A stretch of 64,000 nucleotides of DNA from Lewinellaceae bacterium (lineage in GTDB: Bacteria; Bacteroidota; Bacteroidia; Chitinophagales; Saprospiraceae). The notes beneath the pieces were generated by a model that did no database searches, was not told the DNA's origin, and was given only the letters and a program-made list of their open reading frames with translations. Position numbers and translations under genes: made by a program. The DNA is taken from assembly GCA_020636105.1 (NCBI GenBank), contig JACJYL010000001.1, positions 186,001-250,000 on the forward strand, read 5' to 3'. This document shows positions 1-7,548 of this stretch, one piece after another (positions within the stretch are counted from its first letter, which is position 1; every line of letters starts with the position of its first letter).

Positions 1-336
1 CTTCAGTCGTATCAGACGTAATGCTGAGCGCAAACCTGTACAATTTGTTCTTTATTGGTAAAATAGACGCTGTAAAAAAATCCTGTGACATTTTCCGTAG
101 TTGTTACGATTGAAAGACGATGCTATTTTAAAAAGGTTACAGAAAGATAATAAAAATTGTCGAGAGCAATATTTTGAACATGGAACTTTGAACAATCCCT
201 CAATTTTCATCAAATCACTTTAAATCCAGGCACGTTAAAAATATTCCTCCTCCATCGCCATCGCCTCCGGCTTAATTATTTACCTTTGTTAGCGTTCAAA
301 AAACAAACAATATCTCAATTCCGTTTATAATCAGTA
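1..336. other. Leading intergenic stretch, no gene recognised
   Basis: No convincing coding region was found on either strand. The only signal noted is TACCTTTG at 281-288, which fits the Bacteroidota -7 consensus TAnnTTTG and lies about 50 bases before the start of the LptF/LptG gene. No matching TTTG box is visible about 20 bases upstream of it, so the promoter call is weak. The first 200 bases may belong to the upstream region of a gene outside the window. Confidence 0.4.
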
Positions 337-2127
337 ATGAAAAAAATAGACAAATTATTGATCAAGTCCTTTATCGGGCCCTTTATCGTGACTTTCATGA
401 TTGCCACCTTTGTATTGCTCATGCAGTTTTTGTGGTTATATGTGGATGATCTTGCGGGAAAGGGATTGGGTATATTGATCGTTTTTGAGTTGTTGGGCTA
501 TAAATGTGTGGGACTTATTCCCATGGCTATGCCCCTGGCCATCCTTATTTCTTCGGTGATGGTTTTTGGTAATATGGGCGAGCGTTACGAATTGTCCAGC
601 TTTAAATCAGGAGGAGTCTCCCTTTCCAGGATCATGGCGCCCATTATTTTTCTGGGCATCCTGGCCGCGATGTTTTCTTACTTTTCGAATAACTACCTGA
701 TTCCGGTTTCCAACCTGAAATTCGGATCCAGGATGTACGACATTCAACACCAAAAACCTGCTCTCCACCTGGAAGCTAATGTGTTTAATGACGATTTTAC
801 GGGTTTTGCCATCCATATCGATAAAAAGCATCCCGACGGGCACACCATTGACGGGGTATTGATCTATGATCACCGGGATGCGGGAAGCGGACTGCTTCGG
901 GAGATCGTGGCTCGGGAAGGAGAAATGTATTCTTCTGAAAATGAAAAATATTTTGTCCTGAATCTGAAAGACGGCAACCAGTATGTTGAGCAGAAATCTG
1001 CTGTCAGGAAAGGAAAAAACCAGGGACAGAGCTACCCTTTTATCAGGACAAAATTCAAACGATGGACAAAACTGTTTGATTTGAGTGAGTTCGACCTCAG
1101 CCGGAGTGATGACGATGTTTTTAAGAAACATTACAAAATGCTCAACATTTCCCAACTGGCCGAAGCGGTGGATTCCATCGACATTTCCCTGGACAAAAAA
1201 AGAGTGAACCTTTCCAATCACTTGTCTACTTACATAAGCATTCTGGAGCGGGATTCCACCTACCTGGCCGAACTGGCGGCCCAATATGATAAACCCGAAG
1301 GTCCCCCCGAAGGTGTTGGGATTGAGCCTGATACCGTTTCTTTACCCGCGACGGAAGCACCTGTGATGACAACAGATACTTCCGACAAGCCGAAATCTCT
1401 CCAACAGGCCATTCAGGAGGCCCAGGCCGAAAAACTGACTCAATCTGCCCAACCGGCTACCATTAAGAAAGAAAGCGCCTCAGATTTGGCCGAAAGAAAA
1501 ATTGCCAGGACGGTTCCTCCCCAAACCATTTCAAAGGCAACGCCTCCGACCAAACCGGTGGTGAAGAGGAAAACGAAATATACCGGCCCCATGCCACCGG
1601 AGCAGCATCTTGACAGCCTGGAGGCTTATACCTCCTTTATTCAGACTTTTGAAGACGAGGATGCTAAAAGACTTTTTGCCAAGGCGAAGAGTTCTATTCG
1701 CAGCATTAGGGGGCAGGCCGTCTCAGCCGTCAGAACGATTGATGACATAAAGGAGACCAAGGTCAAATACATTTTCGACCTGCATACAAAGTACAGCATG
1801 GCTGTGGTGTGTTTTATTTTTGTTTTTATTGGAGCCCCGATGGGTGCCATCGTGCGTAAGGGGGGATTCGGGTACCCCATCCTGATTTCCATCGTGTTTT
1901 TTATTATTTTTATTGTACTGACTATTTTCTGTAAAAAGATCGCTGAATCCTTTGTATTGGATCCGGTGCTGGCCGCCTGGCTTCCAGGAATAGTGCTTTT
2001 CCCCATTGGACTTTTTTTTACAACAAAGGCCATGAACGATTCGAAACTGCTGGATCCCGACCGATTTGCCAATGGATTGAAAAAATGGCTGACTAAAAAA
2101 CGCCTTTTGAGGAATGAACATAGTTAA
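337..2127 (+). CDS. LptF/LptG family permease (lipopolysaccharide export)
   Basis: Inner-membrane subunit of the LPS transporter, which together with the LptB ATPase lifts lipopolysaccharide out of the inner membrane. The N-terminal part has membrane segments at about residues 12-35, 50-80 and 95-115. A long soluble periplasmic part follows, with three more membrane segments at about 490-575, the usual YjgP/YjgQ layout. At 596 residues it is far longer than the roughly 360 of enterobacterial LptF or LptG. The extra length is a Pro/Thr/Lys/Ala-rich, probably disordered stretch at about residues 320-420. Its last 14 bases overlap the PAP2 gene, which implies translational coupling. Family assignment is firm; whether it acts as LptF or LptG cannot be told. 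Confidence 0.9.
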   Translation: MKKIDKLLIKSFIGPFIVTFMIATFVLLMQFLWLYVDDLAGKGLGILIVFELLGYKCVGLIPMAMPLAILISSVMVFGNMGERYELSSFKSGGVSLSRIMAPIIFLGILAAMFSYFSNNYLIPVSNLKFGSRMYDIQHQKPALHLEANVFNDDFTGFAIHIDKKHPDGHTIDGVLIYDHRDAGSGLLREIVAREGEMYSSENEKYFVLNLKDGNQYVEQKSAVRKGKNQGQSYPFIRTKFKRWTKLFDLSEFDLSRSDDDVFKKHYKMLNISQLAEAVDSIDISLDKKRVNLSNHLSTYISILERDSTYLAELAAQYDKPEGPPEGVGIEPDTVSLPATEAPVMTTDTSDKPKSLQQAIQEAQAEKLTQSAQPATIKKESASDLAERKIARTVPPQTISKATPPTKPVVKRKTKYTGPMPPEQHLDSLEAYTSFIQTFEDEDAKRLFAKAKSSIRSIRGQAVSAVRTIDDIKETKVKYIFDLHTKYSMAVVCFIFVFIGAPMGAIVRKGGFGYPILISIVFFIIFIVLTIFCKKIAESFVLDPVLAAWLPGIVLFPIGLFFTTKAMNDSKLLDPDRFANGLKKWLTKKRLLRNEHS

Positions 2128-2767
2128 AGAAAACCGCTATTTTTTTGTTTTTTTTGGGGTGTTCCTTCTGGTCGCCGGGACATTCTTATACAAAATGGAA
2201 CAAGGGGATGCGATTCTATATTTTAGTGAAAGGCGGACTGCTTTTGGAAATTTTTTCTTTAAATATTTTACCAAAGTAGGAGAGGAGTGGTCTTACCCCA
2301 TTGTTCTATTGCTTCTTGTTTATGCATTTTCCCCCAGGAATTACAGACATTTTATTTATGTACCTTTTTTGGGAGGGCTGGTGGCATTAATCAGTTTTTA
2401 TACTAAAAGCTATTTTCGTCACCCTCGGCCTGTCTTGTTTTTCGAGCACAACGGGACTCTGGATGAAATCATTAAAGTGGCTGATGTTACCTTGTATGGC
2501 GGAATGAACAGTTTCCCTTCAGGGCATACCATGTCAGCTTTTGCCCTTTACGCTTTCATGGCTTTTGTGGTGCCGAATAAAAAACTGGGCGGGACTCTAC
2601 TATTTTTGACCGCCCTCCTGGTGGGGATATCCAGAATCTACCTGGTGCAGCACTTTTTGGAAGATGTTTATCTCGGGGCCGTGATCGGGGTACTGATTGG
2701 GATGGTGATGTACGGGGTGATGAATTGGATGGAGGGGAAGGTAGCCCGTGCCAAAAATGGTATATAA
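2114..2767 (+). CDS. PAP2-family membrane phosphatase
   Basis: A 217-residue integral membrane protein with five to six hydrophobic segments and the three PAP2 signature motifs. These are KSYFRHPRP (C1, about residue 95), FPSGH (C2, about 135) and SRIYLVQHFLED (C3, about 175). PAP2 enzymes dephosphorylate lipid phosphates such as undecaprenyl pyrophosphate, phosphatidic acid or lipid A phosphates at the outer face of the inner membrane. The start overlaps the end of the LptF/LptG gene by 14 bases, so the two form an operon. That context suggests a lipid A or carrier-lipid substrate, which is an inference. Confidence 0.9.
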   Translation: MNIVKENRYFFVFFGVFLLVAGTFLYKMEQGDAILYFSERRTAFGNFFFKYFTKVGEEWSYPIVLLLLVYAFSPRNYRHFIYVPFLGGLVALISFYTKSYFRHPRPVLFFEHNGTLDEIIKVADVTLYGGMNSFPSGHTMSAFALYAFMAFVVPNKKLGGTLLFLTALLVGISRIYLVQHFLEDVYLGAVIGVLIGMVMYGVMNWMEGKVARAKNGI

Positions 2768-2902
2768 ACGGAATGACGCTAACAGGGGCAAAGTTGTTTA
2801 TTCAAAATTGAGGCTCGCTGTCGCTTGTCATCTGTTTCGAATCAACAAGTAATACCCTGCATATTAAGTATCCTGAATTCAGACAAAAAGGCACTTCCAT
2901 AA

Positions 2903-2916
2903 AAACATGAGTCATC
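2903..2916 (+). repeat. Left half of the interrupted 22-bp inverted repeat (IS target, left side)
   Basis: The 14 bases aaacatgagtcatc are the exact reverse complement of 4390-4403. When the IS110 element is removed at its AT core, this half joins 4175-4183 (ccgaattt). The rejoined 22-base sequence is a perfect inverted repeat of 4382-4403. This reconstruction is independent support for the left boundary of the element. Confidence 0.8.
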
Positions 2917-2965
2917 TTACCTTAGGGGCAGGAAATTAAATTTGGTAAATTTGAAATGAAAAAAT

Positions 2966-3095
2966 AAGGAAGCGGCATAAGACTATAATGAGTCATTTGT
3001 CATTAAGACAGTTCGGGATAGCCAGTCCCGCTTCCTTTTCTCTGTTTCACCTCGGACAGTTTGTTAGGCAAAAAGCCTGAGTAAGATAGATGAGG
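2966..3095 (+). ncRNA. Predicted IS110 bridge RNA (target- and donor-binding loops)
   Basis: Two bulged stem-loops in the non-coding left end. The first has a 10-bp basal stem (2966-2975 with 3028-3037) and an upper hairpin tgtc/gaca (2998-3001 with 3007-3010). Its 5' loop side carries atgagtcat (2988-2996), identical to the left target 2907-2915. Its 3' side carries ttcgggat (3012-3019), the reverse complement of the right target 4173-4180. The second has a basal stem cctc/gagg (3050-3053, 3092-3095) and an upper hairpin aggc-aaaaa-gcct (3066-3078). On its 5' side acagtttgt (3056-3064) pairs with the bottom strand of the right element end acagttcat (4166-4174), with two G-U wobbles. On its 3' side gtaagat (3081-3087) is the reverse complement of the left element end 2914-2920. 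The order left target, right target, left donor, right donor is that of IS621. RNA ends are estimates; a small hairpin at 2936-2954 lies just upstream. Confidence 0.82.
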
Positions 3096-3138
3096 CATAA
3101 CAGAAGTTATTTTATCAACACAAATTTACCGATTTAGT

Positions 3139-4128
3139 ATGAAACAATCTGATCGTTTTGTAGGAATTGACATATCAAAAGATAGTTTTGATGTCTGCGT
3201 TTTATCACAAGGGGCTCTATTAGAAGAAAGCCGTTTTAATAATGATGCTCAAGGTTGGCAAAAGTTTGCTAAAAACCTTAGTGATCAGGACTTATGCATA
3301 ATAGAAGCAACGGGATCTTATCATGTAGGGTTGGCATTATATTTAGTTGAGCATGATAAACGTGTTAGTGTAGTCAACCCTTTGCGTGTAAAGTATTTTT
3401 CTCGATTGAATCTCAAGAGGGCAAAAACAGATAGGGTAGATGCTTATGTTATTGCCCAGTATGGCCAAGTATTTAAGCCTGAAAGTTGGACAGCTCCACC
3501 GACACATTTAAGACAACTTCAACAGTTAATGACAGTTTCTGCACAATTAACAAAACAAAAGACGGCATTAATCAATCAACAAAAAAACTTTGAACTTGTA
3601 CCAGACCCCAGTAAAGAAGCCCTTGAAATAATAAAGTGCCAAATAGTAAAATTAGAGAAACATTTACAAGAAATACAATGCCTTATCAATAATAGCATTA
3701 AAGAACATTACAAAGAATTAGAGGCTTCTTTACGATCAATTCCCGGTTTAGGTCCCAAAACGGTAGCCACCTTAATCCTAATAACTGGAGGCTTTACCAA
3801 GTTTGGATCATATAAAGCTTTGATAGCCTATGTGGGGTTAGCTCCTCGGACATACGAGTCAGGAGTAAGTGTTAAGGGAGCTTCACACATCTGCAAGTTA
3901 GGGTCATCCTATCTTCGAAAGTTACTTTATGAATGTGCTTTAAGTGCCAAAAGGTTTAACCCTGTATGTAAGGAACTATTTGAAAGACTCTATATTGCAA
4001 AGAAAAAACCATTTAAAGTAGCCATGATTGCGGTGGCCAATAAGTTGCTGAAAATCGCTTTCACTATAGCTATAACTGGACAAAAATTTGATCCGGAATA
4101 CAGACTAAAACATTATTTTGCCAAATAA
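3139..4128 (+). CDS. IS110-family transposase (bridge-RNA-guided DEDD recombinase)
   Basis: A 329-residue recombinase, full length for the family. The N-terminal RuvC-like DEDD domain (about residues 5-150) shows GIDISKDSFDV with Asp11, IEATGSY with Glu56, and KTDRVDA with Asp98 and Asp101. A coiled linker (about 150-190) leads to the C-terminal Transposase_20 domain (about 198-290), with the helix-hairpin-helix-like IPGLGPKTVA and LIAYVGLAPRTYESG. Ser241 in the ESG motif sits where the catalytic serine of the family lies. With a bridge RNA such enzymes join a circular donor to a target at a short core. No frameshift or missing key residue is seen, so the element may be active. Base composition is more A+T-rich than in neighbouring genes. 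Confidence 0.95.
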   Translation: MKQSDRFVGIDISKDSFDVCVLSQGALLEESRFNNDAQGWQKFAKNLSDQDLCIIEATGSYHVGLALYLVEHDKRVSVVNPLRVKYFSRLNLKRAKTDRVDAYVIAQYGQVFKPESWTAPPTHLRQLQQLMTVSAQLTKQKTALINQQKNFELVPDPSKEALEIIKCQIVKLEKHLQEIQCLINNSIKEHYKELEASLRSIPGLGPKTVATLILITGGFTKFGSYKALIAYVGLAPRTYESGVSVKGASHICKLGSSYLRKLLYECALSAKRFNPVCKELFERLYIAKKKPFKVAMIAVANKLLKIAFTIAITGQKFDPEYRLKHYFAK

Positions 4129-4175
4129 AATTTTCTGATTTTCCGAAAAAAATTTGGAGATGAACACAGTTCATC

Positions 4176-4356
4176 CCGAATTTTCAAAAACTGTCTGAAA
4201 TAGAAATTTTTTGATTATTTGAAGTATTTTTTAAATGTAAAAGTGAGTGGGCAAAAGGTTTGGGTTTTGGAAAAAAGTCATTTATTGTCGCAAAACACCT
4301 AACCCACGACCCAAACACTTCTAAATTTTGCGGTTTATTTCTTTTGAAAAAGAAAA
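4176..4356. other. Non-coding stretch between IS110 right end and symporter terminator
   Basis: About 180 A+T-rich bases with no coding signal. It contains an 8-bp inverted repeat, gtttgggt (4258-4265) with acccaaac (4310-4317), which could fold over a 44-base loop. With the left flank 2903-2916 it forms, after removal of the IS, a spacer of about 240 bp bounded by 22-bp inverted repeats. It is either the 3' spacer of two convergent genes or a small inverted-repeat element. Confidence 0.45.
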
Positions 4357-4392
4357 ATCCCGAATTTCATCTGATTAGATGAAATTCGGGAT
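4351..4392 (-). terminator. Rho-independent terminator of the alanine symporter gene
   Basis: A perfect 15-bp stem, atcccgaatttcatc (4357-4371) with its complement at 4378-4392, has a 6-base loop. Read on the minus strand it is followed by a T-rich run (TTTTTCTTTTTC), and it lies 36 bases past the stop codon of the minus-strand symporter gene. Confidence 0.88.
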
Positions 4393-4403
4393 GACTCATG
4401 TTT
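4382..4403 (-). repeat. Intact copy of the IS110 target within a 22-bp inverted repeat
   Basis: The reverse complement of this segment equals the sequence recreated by joining 2903-2915 to 4175-4183, that is, the pre-insertion target. The 15-base core target atgagtcatcccgaa lies on the minus strand at 4399-4385 and is unoccupied. It overlaps the right arm of the symporter terminator hairpin. Confidence 0.8.
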
Positions 4404-4427
4404 ATGTTCAGAAACTATGAAATTTCA

Positions 4428-6035
4428 TTATGAAGTGGCTTTACTCGCCCGAATAGCTTCCAGGTATCGGTTTAATTGCTTCTTGACCACTGGGAACAGG
4501 AAGAACAATCCAATCATATTAGGGAAGATCATGGCAAAGATCATTGCATCTGAAAAATCCCAAATGGATTTCATATTAGCGGCAGCGCCGATGACGATGA
4601 ATGTCAGGAACAACAGTTTGTAAACCAAATCGGCTGTTTTGCCTCTTCCAAATAAAAATTTCCAGGACTGCAATCCATAATAAGACCAGGAAATCATCGT
4701 AGATACCGCAAAAAGTACCACGGCAACCGTCAGGAATACGTTGGAATAAGGAATATATCGGGCAAAAGCCTGAGAGGTAATGCCGGCGCCTTCAAAGGAA
4801 ACCCCATCGATCATAACTGCTCCAGATCCATCGCCGCCATATTCAAAGGCTCCTGAGAAATTGAAAATGATGATCACCAGGGCAGTCATGGTACAGATTA
4901 CCACGGTGTCGATAAAAGGCTCCAGGAGGGCCACAAGGCCTTCAGAAGCGGAATATTTGGTTTTTACTGCAGAGTGGGCGATGGAGGCAGAACCGGCGCC
5001 AGCTTCATTTGAGAAGGCCGCCCTTTTAAATCCGATCAGGATTACTCCAAAAATACCTCCTGCTGCTGCTTTAACATTAAAGGCCTCTTTAATGATTAAC
5101 GTGATAGCATCATCGAGTAATCCAAAATTACTGAAAATGATGTAAAGACAGGCAAGCAGGTAGAAGATGGCCATAAATGGAACGATCTTTTCCGTTACGG
5201 AAGCAATACGCTTTATTCCACCAATGATGATGATGCCCACGAAAAAAGCCAAAACGAATCCAATGATCGTCCCTGCACTCGTGCTTTGCATCCCCAGCAG
5301 ATCCTTTAAAACGATAGTGGCCTGGTTGGATTGGGCGGCATTCCCCCCGCCAAAAGAACCTCCAATGGCGAATACGGCGAAAAGGACGGCTGCAATCTTT
5401 CCAAAGGTGGCAAACCCTTTTGCCTTCAAGCCTTTGGTAATATAGTACATAGGACCTCCGTAAACGGTTCCGTCTGGCCCGATATCTCTGTATTGAACGC
5501 CTAGCGTACATTCGACAAATTTGGTGGACATGCCCAATAAGCCGCAAATGATCATCCAGAAAGTGGCTCCGGGACCTCCCAATGCTATAGCGAGGGCAAC
5601 TCCGGCAATATTCCCATTACCCACAGTGCCTGAAACAGCGGTAGCCAGCGCCTGAAAATGACTCACCTCGCCATGTTTGCTTTCATCTTTTATGGTATCC
5701 TTAATATCTCCGTCAATGGGCAGGTCTGTTTCTTCCAGGCCGGCTTCGTCCATTTCGTCGTATTTACCCCGGACAATACTTACCGCAAGGGGAAATTTTG
5801 TTACGTTGACAAACCCGAAATAAATCGTAAAAAACAAGGCACTGAATACCAGTAAAGCTAAAACAAAAGGCACGCCAAATACCTGGAAAAATATTAGGCT
5901 GGAGAAAAAATTGGAAATGGGCTCAAAGGCTTCATTAATTTTCTCATCAATCCCTTTTTCGGCGGTTTCCTGAGCAAAACTCAACAATGGCAGGAGTGCA
6001 CCTGCGAATAACAGTAAGATTTTCTTCATGATCAA
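4428..6035 (-). CDS. Alanine/glycine:cation symporter family protein
   Basis: A 535-residue sodium-coupled amino-acid importer of the AgcS family. The family signature SGTVGNGNIAGVALAIALGG lies at about residues 134-155, and GAGSASIAHSAV at about 340-352 is a second conserved block. About ten membrane segments are visible. The first 21 residues look like a signal peptide ending in SFAQ, followed by a short charged stretch before the first transport helix, as is common in Bacteroidota members. The gene stands alone between the IS110 region and a secreted-protein gene and has a strong terminator. The substrate, D- or L-alanine or glycine, cannot be read from the sequence. Confidence 0.93.
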   Translation of the reverse strand: MIMKKILLLFAGALLPLLSFAQETAEKGIDEKINEAFEPISNFFSSLIFFQVFGVPFVLALLVFSALFFTIYFGFVNVTKFPLAVSIVRGKYDEMDEAGLEETDLPIDGDIKDTIKDESKHGEVSHFQALATAVSGTVGNGNIAGVALAIALGGPGATFWMIICGLLGMSTKFVECTLGVQYRDIGPDGTVYGGPMYYITKGLKAKGFATFGKIAAVLFAVFAIGGSFGGGNAAQSNQATIVLKDLLGMQSTSAGTIIGFVLAFFVGIIIIGGIKRIASVTEKIVPFMAIFYLLACLYIIFSNFGLLDDAITLIIKEAFNVKAAAGGIFGVILIGFKRAAFSNEAGAGSASIAHSAVKTKYSASEGLVALLEPFIDTVVICTMTALVIIIFNFSGAFEYGGDGSGAVMIDGVSFEGAGITSQAFARYIPYSNVFLTVAVVLFAVSTMISWSYYGLQSWKFLFGRGKTADLVYKLLFLTFIVIGAAANMKSIWDFSDAMIFAMIFPNMIGLFFLFPVVKKQLNRYLEAIRASKATS

Positions 6036-6264
6036 TTTTTTAGTTAACAGGTCAGTCTGTGAATTGTAAATTAGTAAAAGGATAATTTAAAAACCGGATA
6101 ATGATGAACAGGCATTTTGTGCATTACCGGAGTTTAATTTTGCAAAAAAAAATATTTTTCCTGATTGAATATACAATGGAAACGTTAAGATATTTTATTA
6201 TTCGTTTTAAACAAAATATGGAGTGAAAATTTTGCATGAATCGCAATGCTCCATGCCGCATTTA

Positions 6265-6972
6265 TTATTTTCCTCTTTTTAATCCGGTCAATTCTGTTTT
6301 GGTTTCCAATTGTCCTCTTTTGTTAAAAGTTTCTTGTTTGACCAGCCCAATGCCATTACAGTACCAGCTGACAATGTGATAATTTTTGGTGATCAGCATG
6401 TTTAGATTTACATCATAAGAAAATTTGACGCATTCGAAGGTGCCTGCTTCTGTGGTTACTTTTTCCGTGCCTTCGACTGTACGGTTGGTATGGTCAATAG
6501 CCATGGTGATGATGGTGATGCCATTTGTACCTGCTCGGATCTCGGTATGTATATCGGGCAATTCCTGTCCGGTGGTCAAGCTGGAGGGGAGTTCAAAAAC
6601 ATCCCCGCTGATGTTGATGTCCAGATTTTCCAAAGAGGTCTTCATGTTCGGAGCCATCACTTCTGTGATGCTCATATTAAGGTTGTTGTGTACACAGGAT
6701 ACTTCATAGGTCCCGGTGGAAATATCTTTTCCTTTTTTATCCTGGTTCAGAATTTGGATGACAGCGGACAAAGAACCGTCTGGATTGTTTTTTACCTCGT
6801 CAACGGTGTGGACGGATTTTCCGGTCAACTTCCCTTTTTCATCAAAATAGGAATAACCCAGCACCGTCTCGTTCTTAAAAGGAAAATAAGTCGAACACTG
6901 TTCCTGGCTCCAAAGCCGAATCAGGGAAAGAGTGAAAATTACCAGTAGTAACAAACGTTTTTTGAAGATCAT
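6265..6972 (-). CDS. Secreted beta-rich protein, DUF3108/TapB-like
   Basis: A 235-residue protein with a signal peptide (hydrophobic core about residues 7-20, cleavage near LWSQ). The mature part is rich in alternating hydrophobic and polar residues. It carries the pattern GYSYFDEKGKLTGK near the start, TTEAGTFECVKFSYDVN in the middle and SWYCNGIGLVKQET near the end. This resembles the DUF3108/TapB-like periplasmic or surface proteins of Bacteroidota, whose role is unknown. It ends with a basic tail. It is separated by about 230 bases from the symporter gene and probably has its own promoter. No function is proposed. Confidence 0.7.
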   Translation of the reverse strand: MIFKKRLLLLVIFTLSLIRLWSQEQCSTYFPFKNETVLGYSYFDEKGKLTGKSVHTVDEVKNNPDGSLSAVIQILNQDKKGKDISTGTYEVSCVHNNLNMSITEVMAPNMKTSLENLDINISGDVFELPSSLTTGQELPDIHTEIRAGTNGITIITMAIDHTNRTVEGTEKVTTEAGTFECVKFSYDVNLNMLITKNYHIVSWYCNGIGLVKQETFNKRGQLETKTELTGLKRGK

Positions 6973-7172
6973 AGCATGTAGGTTTAATCAAATGTTAGAG
7001 TTCAATATTTATGTAAATGTATGAAAGACAGGGGGATTTTCAAAATATCATTTTGGATTAAAATCGGATAGTCCTTTATGGTTATTCTGAAAGAAAAAGG
7101 TTTGTTTTATCTTAGAAATCCTGCCTTGTGTTGTGGAATACCGCTTGGAAAAGGACAAGAAGTCCATTGTAT

Positions 7173-7214
7173 TGAAAAAAAAACTGTCGTCTCGAAAGAA
7201 CCCCGAAACGACAG
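7173..7214 (-). terminator. Orphan terminator-like hairpin
   Basis: The stem ctgtcgt (7184-7190) pairs with acgacag (7208-7214). On the minus strand it is followed directly by a run of T (complement of 7174-7183), which fits a Rho-independent terminator. No minus-strand gene is recognised immediately upstream, so what it terminates, perhaps a small RNA or relic, is unknown. Confidence 0.55.
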
Positions 7215-7350
7215 CAGCAGCTGGAATTTTCCACTTCATTCTTAATATCTCCAGCCTAATAAATTGAACACCCAATTGACCATGACATAAATCTGTATAG
7301 CCGCTTGCTATTACGATTGTAAAAGTAGGTACATTCCACAGGTAAGAAAA

Positions 7351-7385
7351 TGATGAAAGTCAGTATAAAAAAGTGACTTTCATCA
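7351..7385. repeat. Perfect 12-bp inverted repeat upstream of the aminopeptidase gene
   Basis: tgatgaaagtca (7351-7362) is exactly complementary to tgactttcatca (7374-7385), with an 11-base A-rich loop. It lies about 165 bases before the aminopeptidase start. It could be a hairpin in the 5' leader, a terminator or an operator. There is no long T tract on either strand. Confidence 0.55.
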
Positions 7386-7548
7386 ATTTTAATAAAAGAG
7401 ATATTTTACGTTTTGACAATGTTATTTTTATTGCGATTTTTTATGAACTTCGGATAAAGTATAATAGCTTAGATAATTATTGGAAACTTGATTTCCTATT
7501 TGATGTAAAGAGCTCATTGTCAGTATATATCGATAAAATCATACCATT

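Larger units (their letters stand above)
2914..4174 (+). mobile_element. IS110-family insertion sequence with bridge-RNA left end
   Basis: An element of about 1.26 kb: a long non-coding left end (2914-3138), one transposase gene, and a short right end (4129-4174). IS110-group elements have no terminal inverted repeats and carry a bridge RNA upstream of the transposase, which is the layout here. The ends are inferred from the guide matches in the RNA and from the empty site they predict. Left target atgagtcAT is at 2907-2915 and right target ATcccgaa at 4173-4180. The shared AT (2914-2915 and 4173-4174) is the likely core dinucleotide. Rejoining the flanks restores a 22-bp inverted repeat of 4382-4403. 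The left end also holds two overlapping TAAATTTG boxes (2937-2944, 2946-2953) of the Bacteroidota -7 type, just before the RNA. The element sits between the convergent pap2 and symporter genes. Confidence 0.85.
6973..7548. other. 576-bp intergenic region with two strong hairpins
   Basis: A short open frame at 7048-7275 on the minus strand has no recognisable similarity or signal and is not called a gene. The region carries two clear inverted repeats, listed separately, and otherwise A+T-rich sequence that includes the upstream region of the aminopeptidase gene. Confidence 0.5.

Noticed and set aside
607..1284. 225-codon minus-strand frame opposite the LptF/LptG gene
   Set aside because: It lies wholly inside a well-supported gene and has no family features.
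2966..3095. The paired stem-loops upstream of the transposase read as a terminator or riboswitch
   Set aside because: The loops match four specific DNA sites at the element ends and flanks, which a terminator or riboswitch would not do.
4353..4358. Right end of the IS at the second ATCCCGAATTT copy near 4357
   Set aside because: It would leave a right end of about 230 bases, unusual for this group, and the donor loop has no match to the sequence before 4357. The copy at 4173 matches the donor guide.
2903..4403. The 14-bp match between 2903-2916 and the complement of 4390-4403 read as terminal inverted repeats of the insertion sequence
   Set aside because: IS110 elements lack such repeats, and the RNA guides place both ends inside. 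The match is better explained as the target repeat interrupted by the element.
7048..7275. 75-codon open frame on the minus strand
   Set aside because: No recognisable motif, no signal peptide, and it contains the orphan hairpin; composition looks non-coding.
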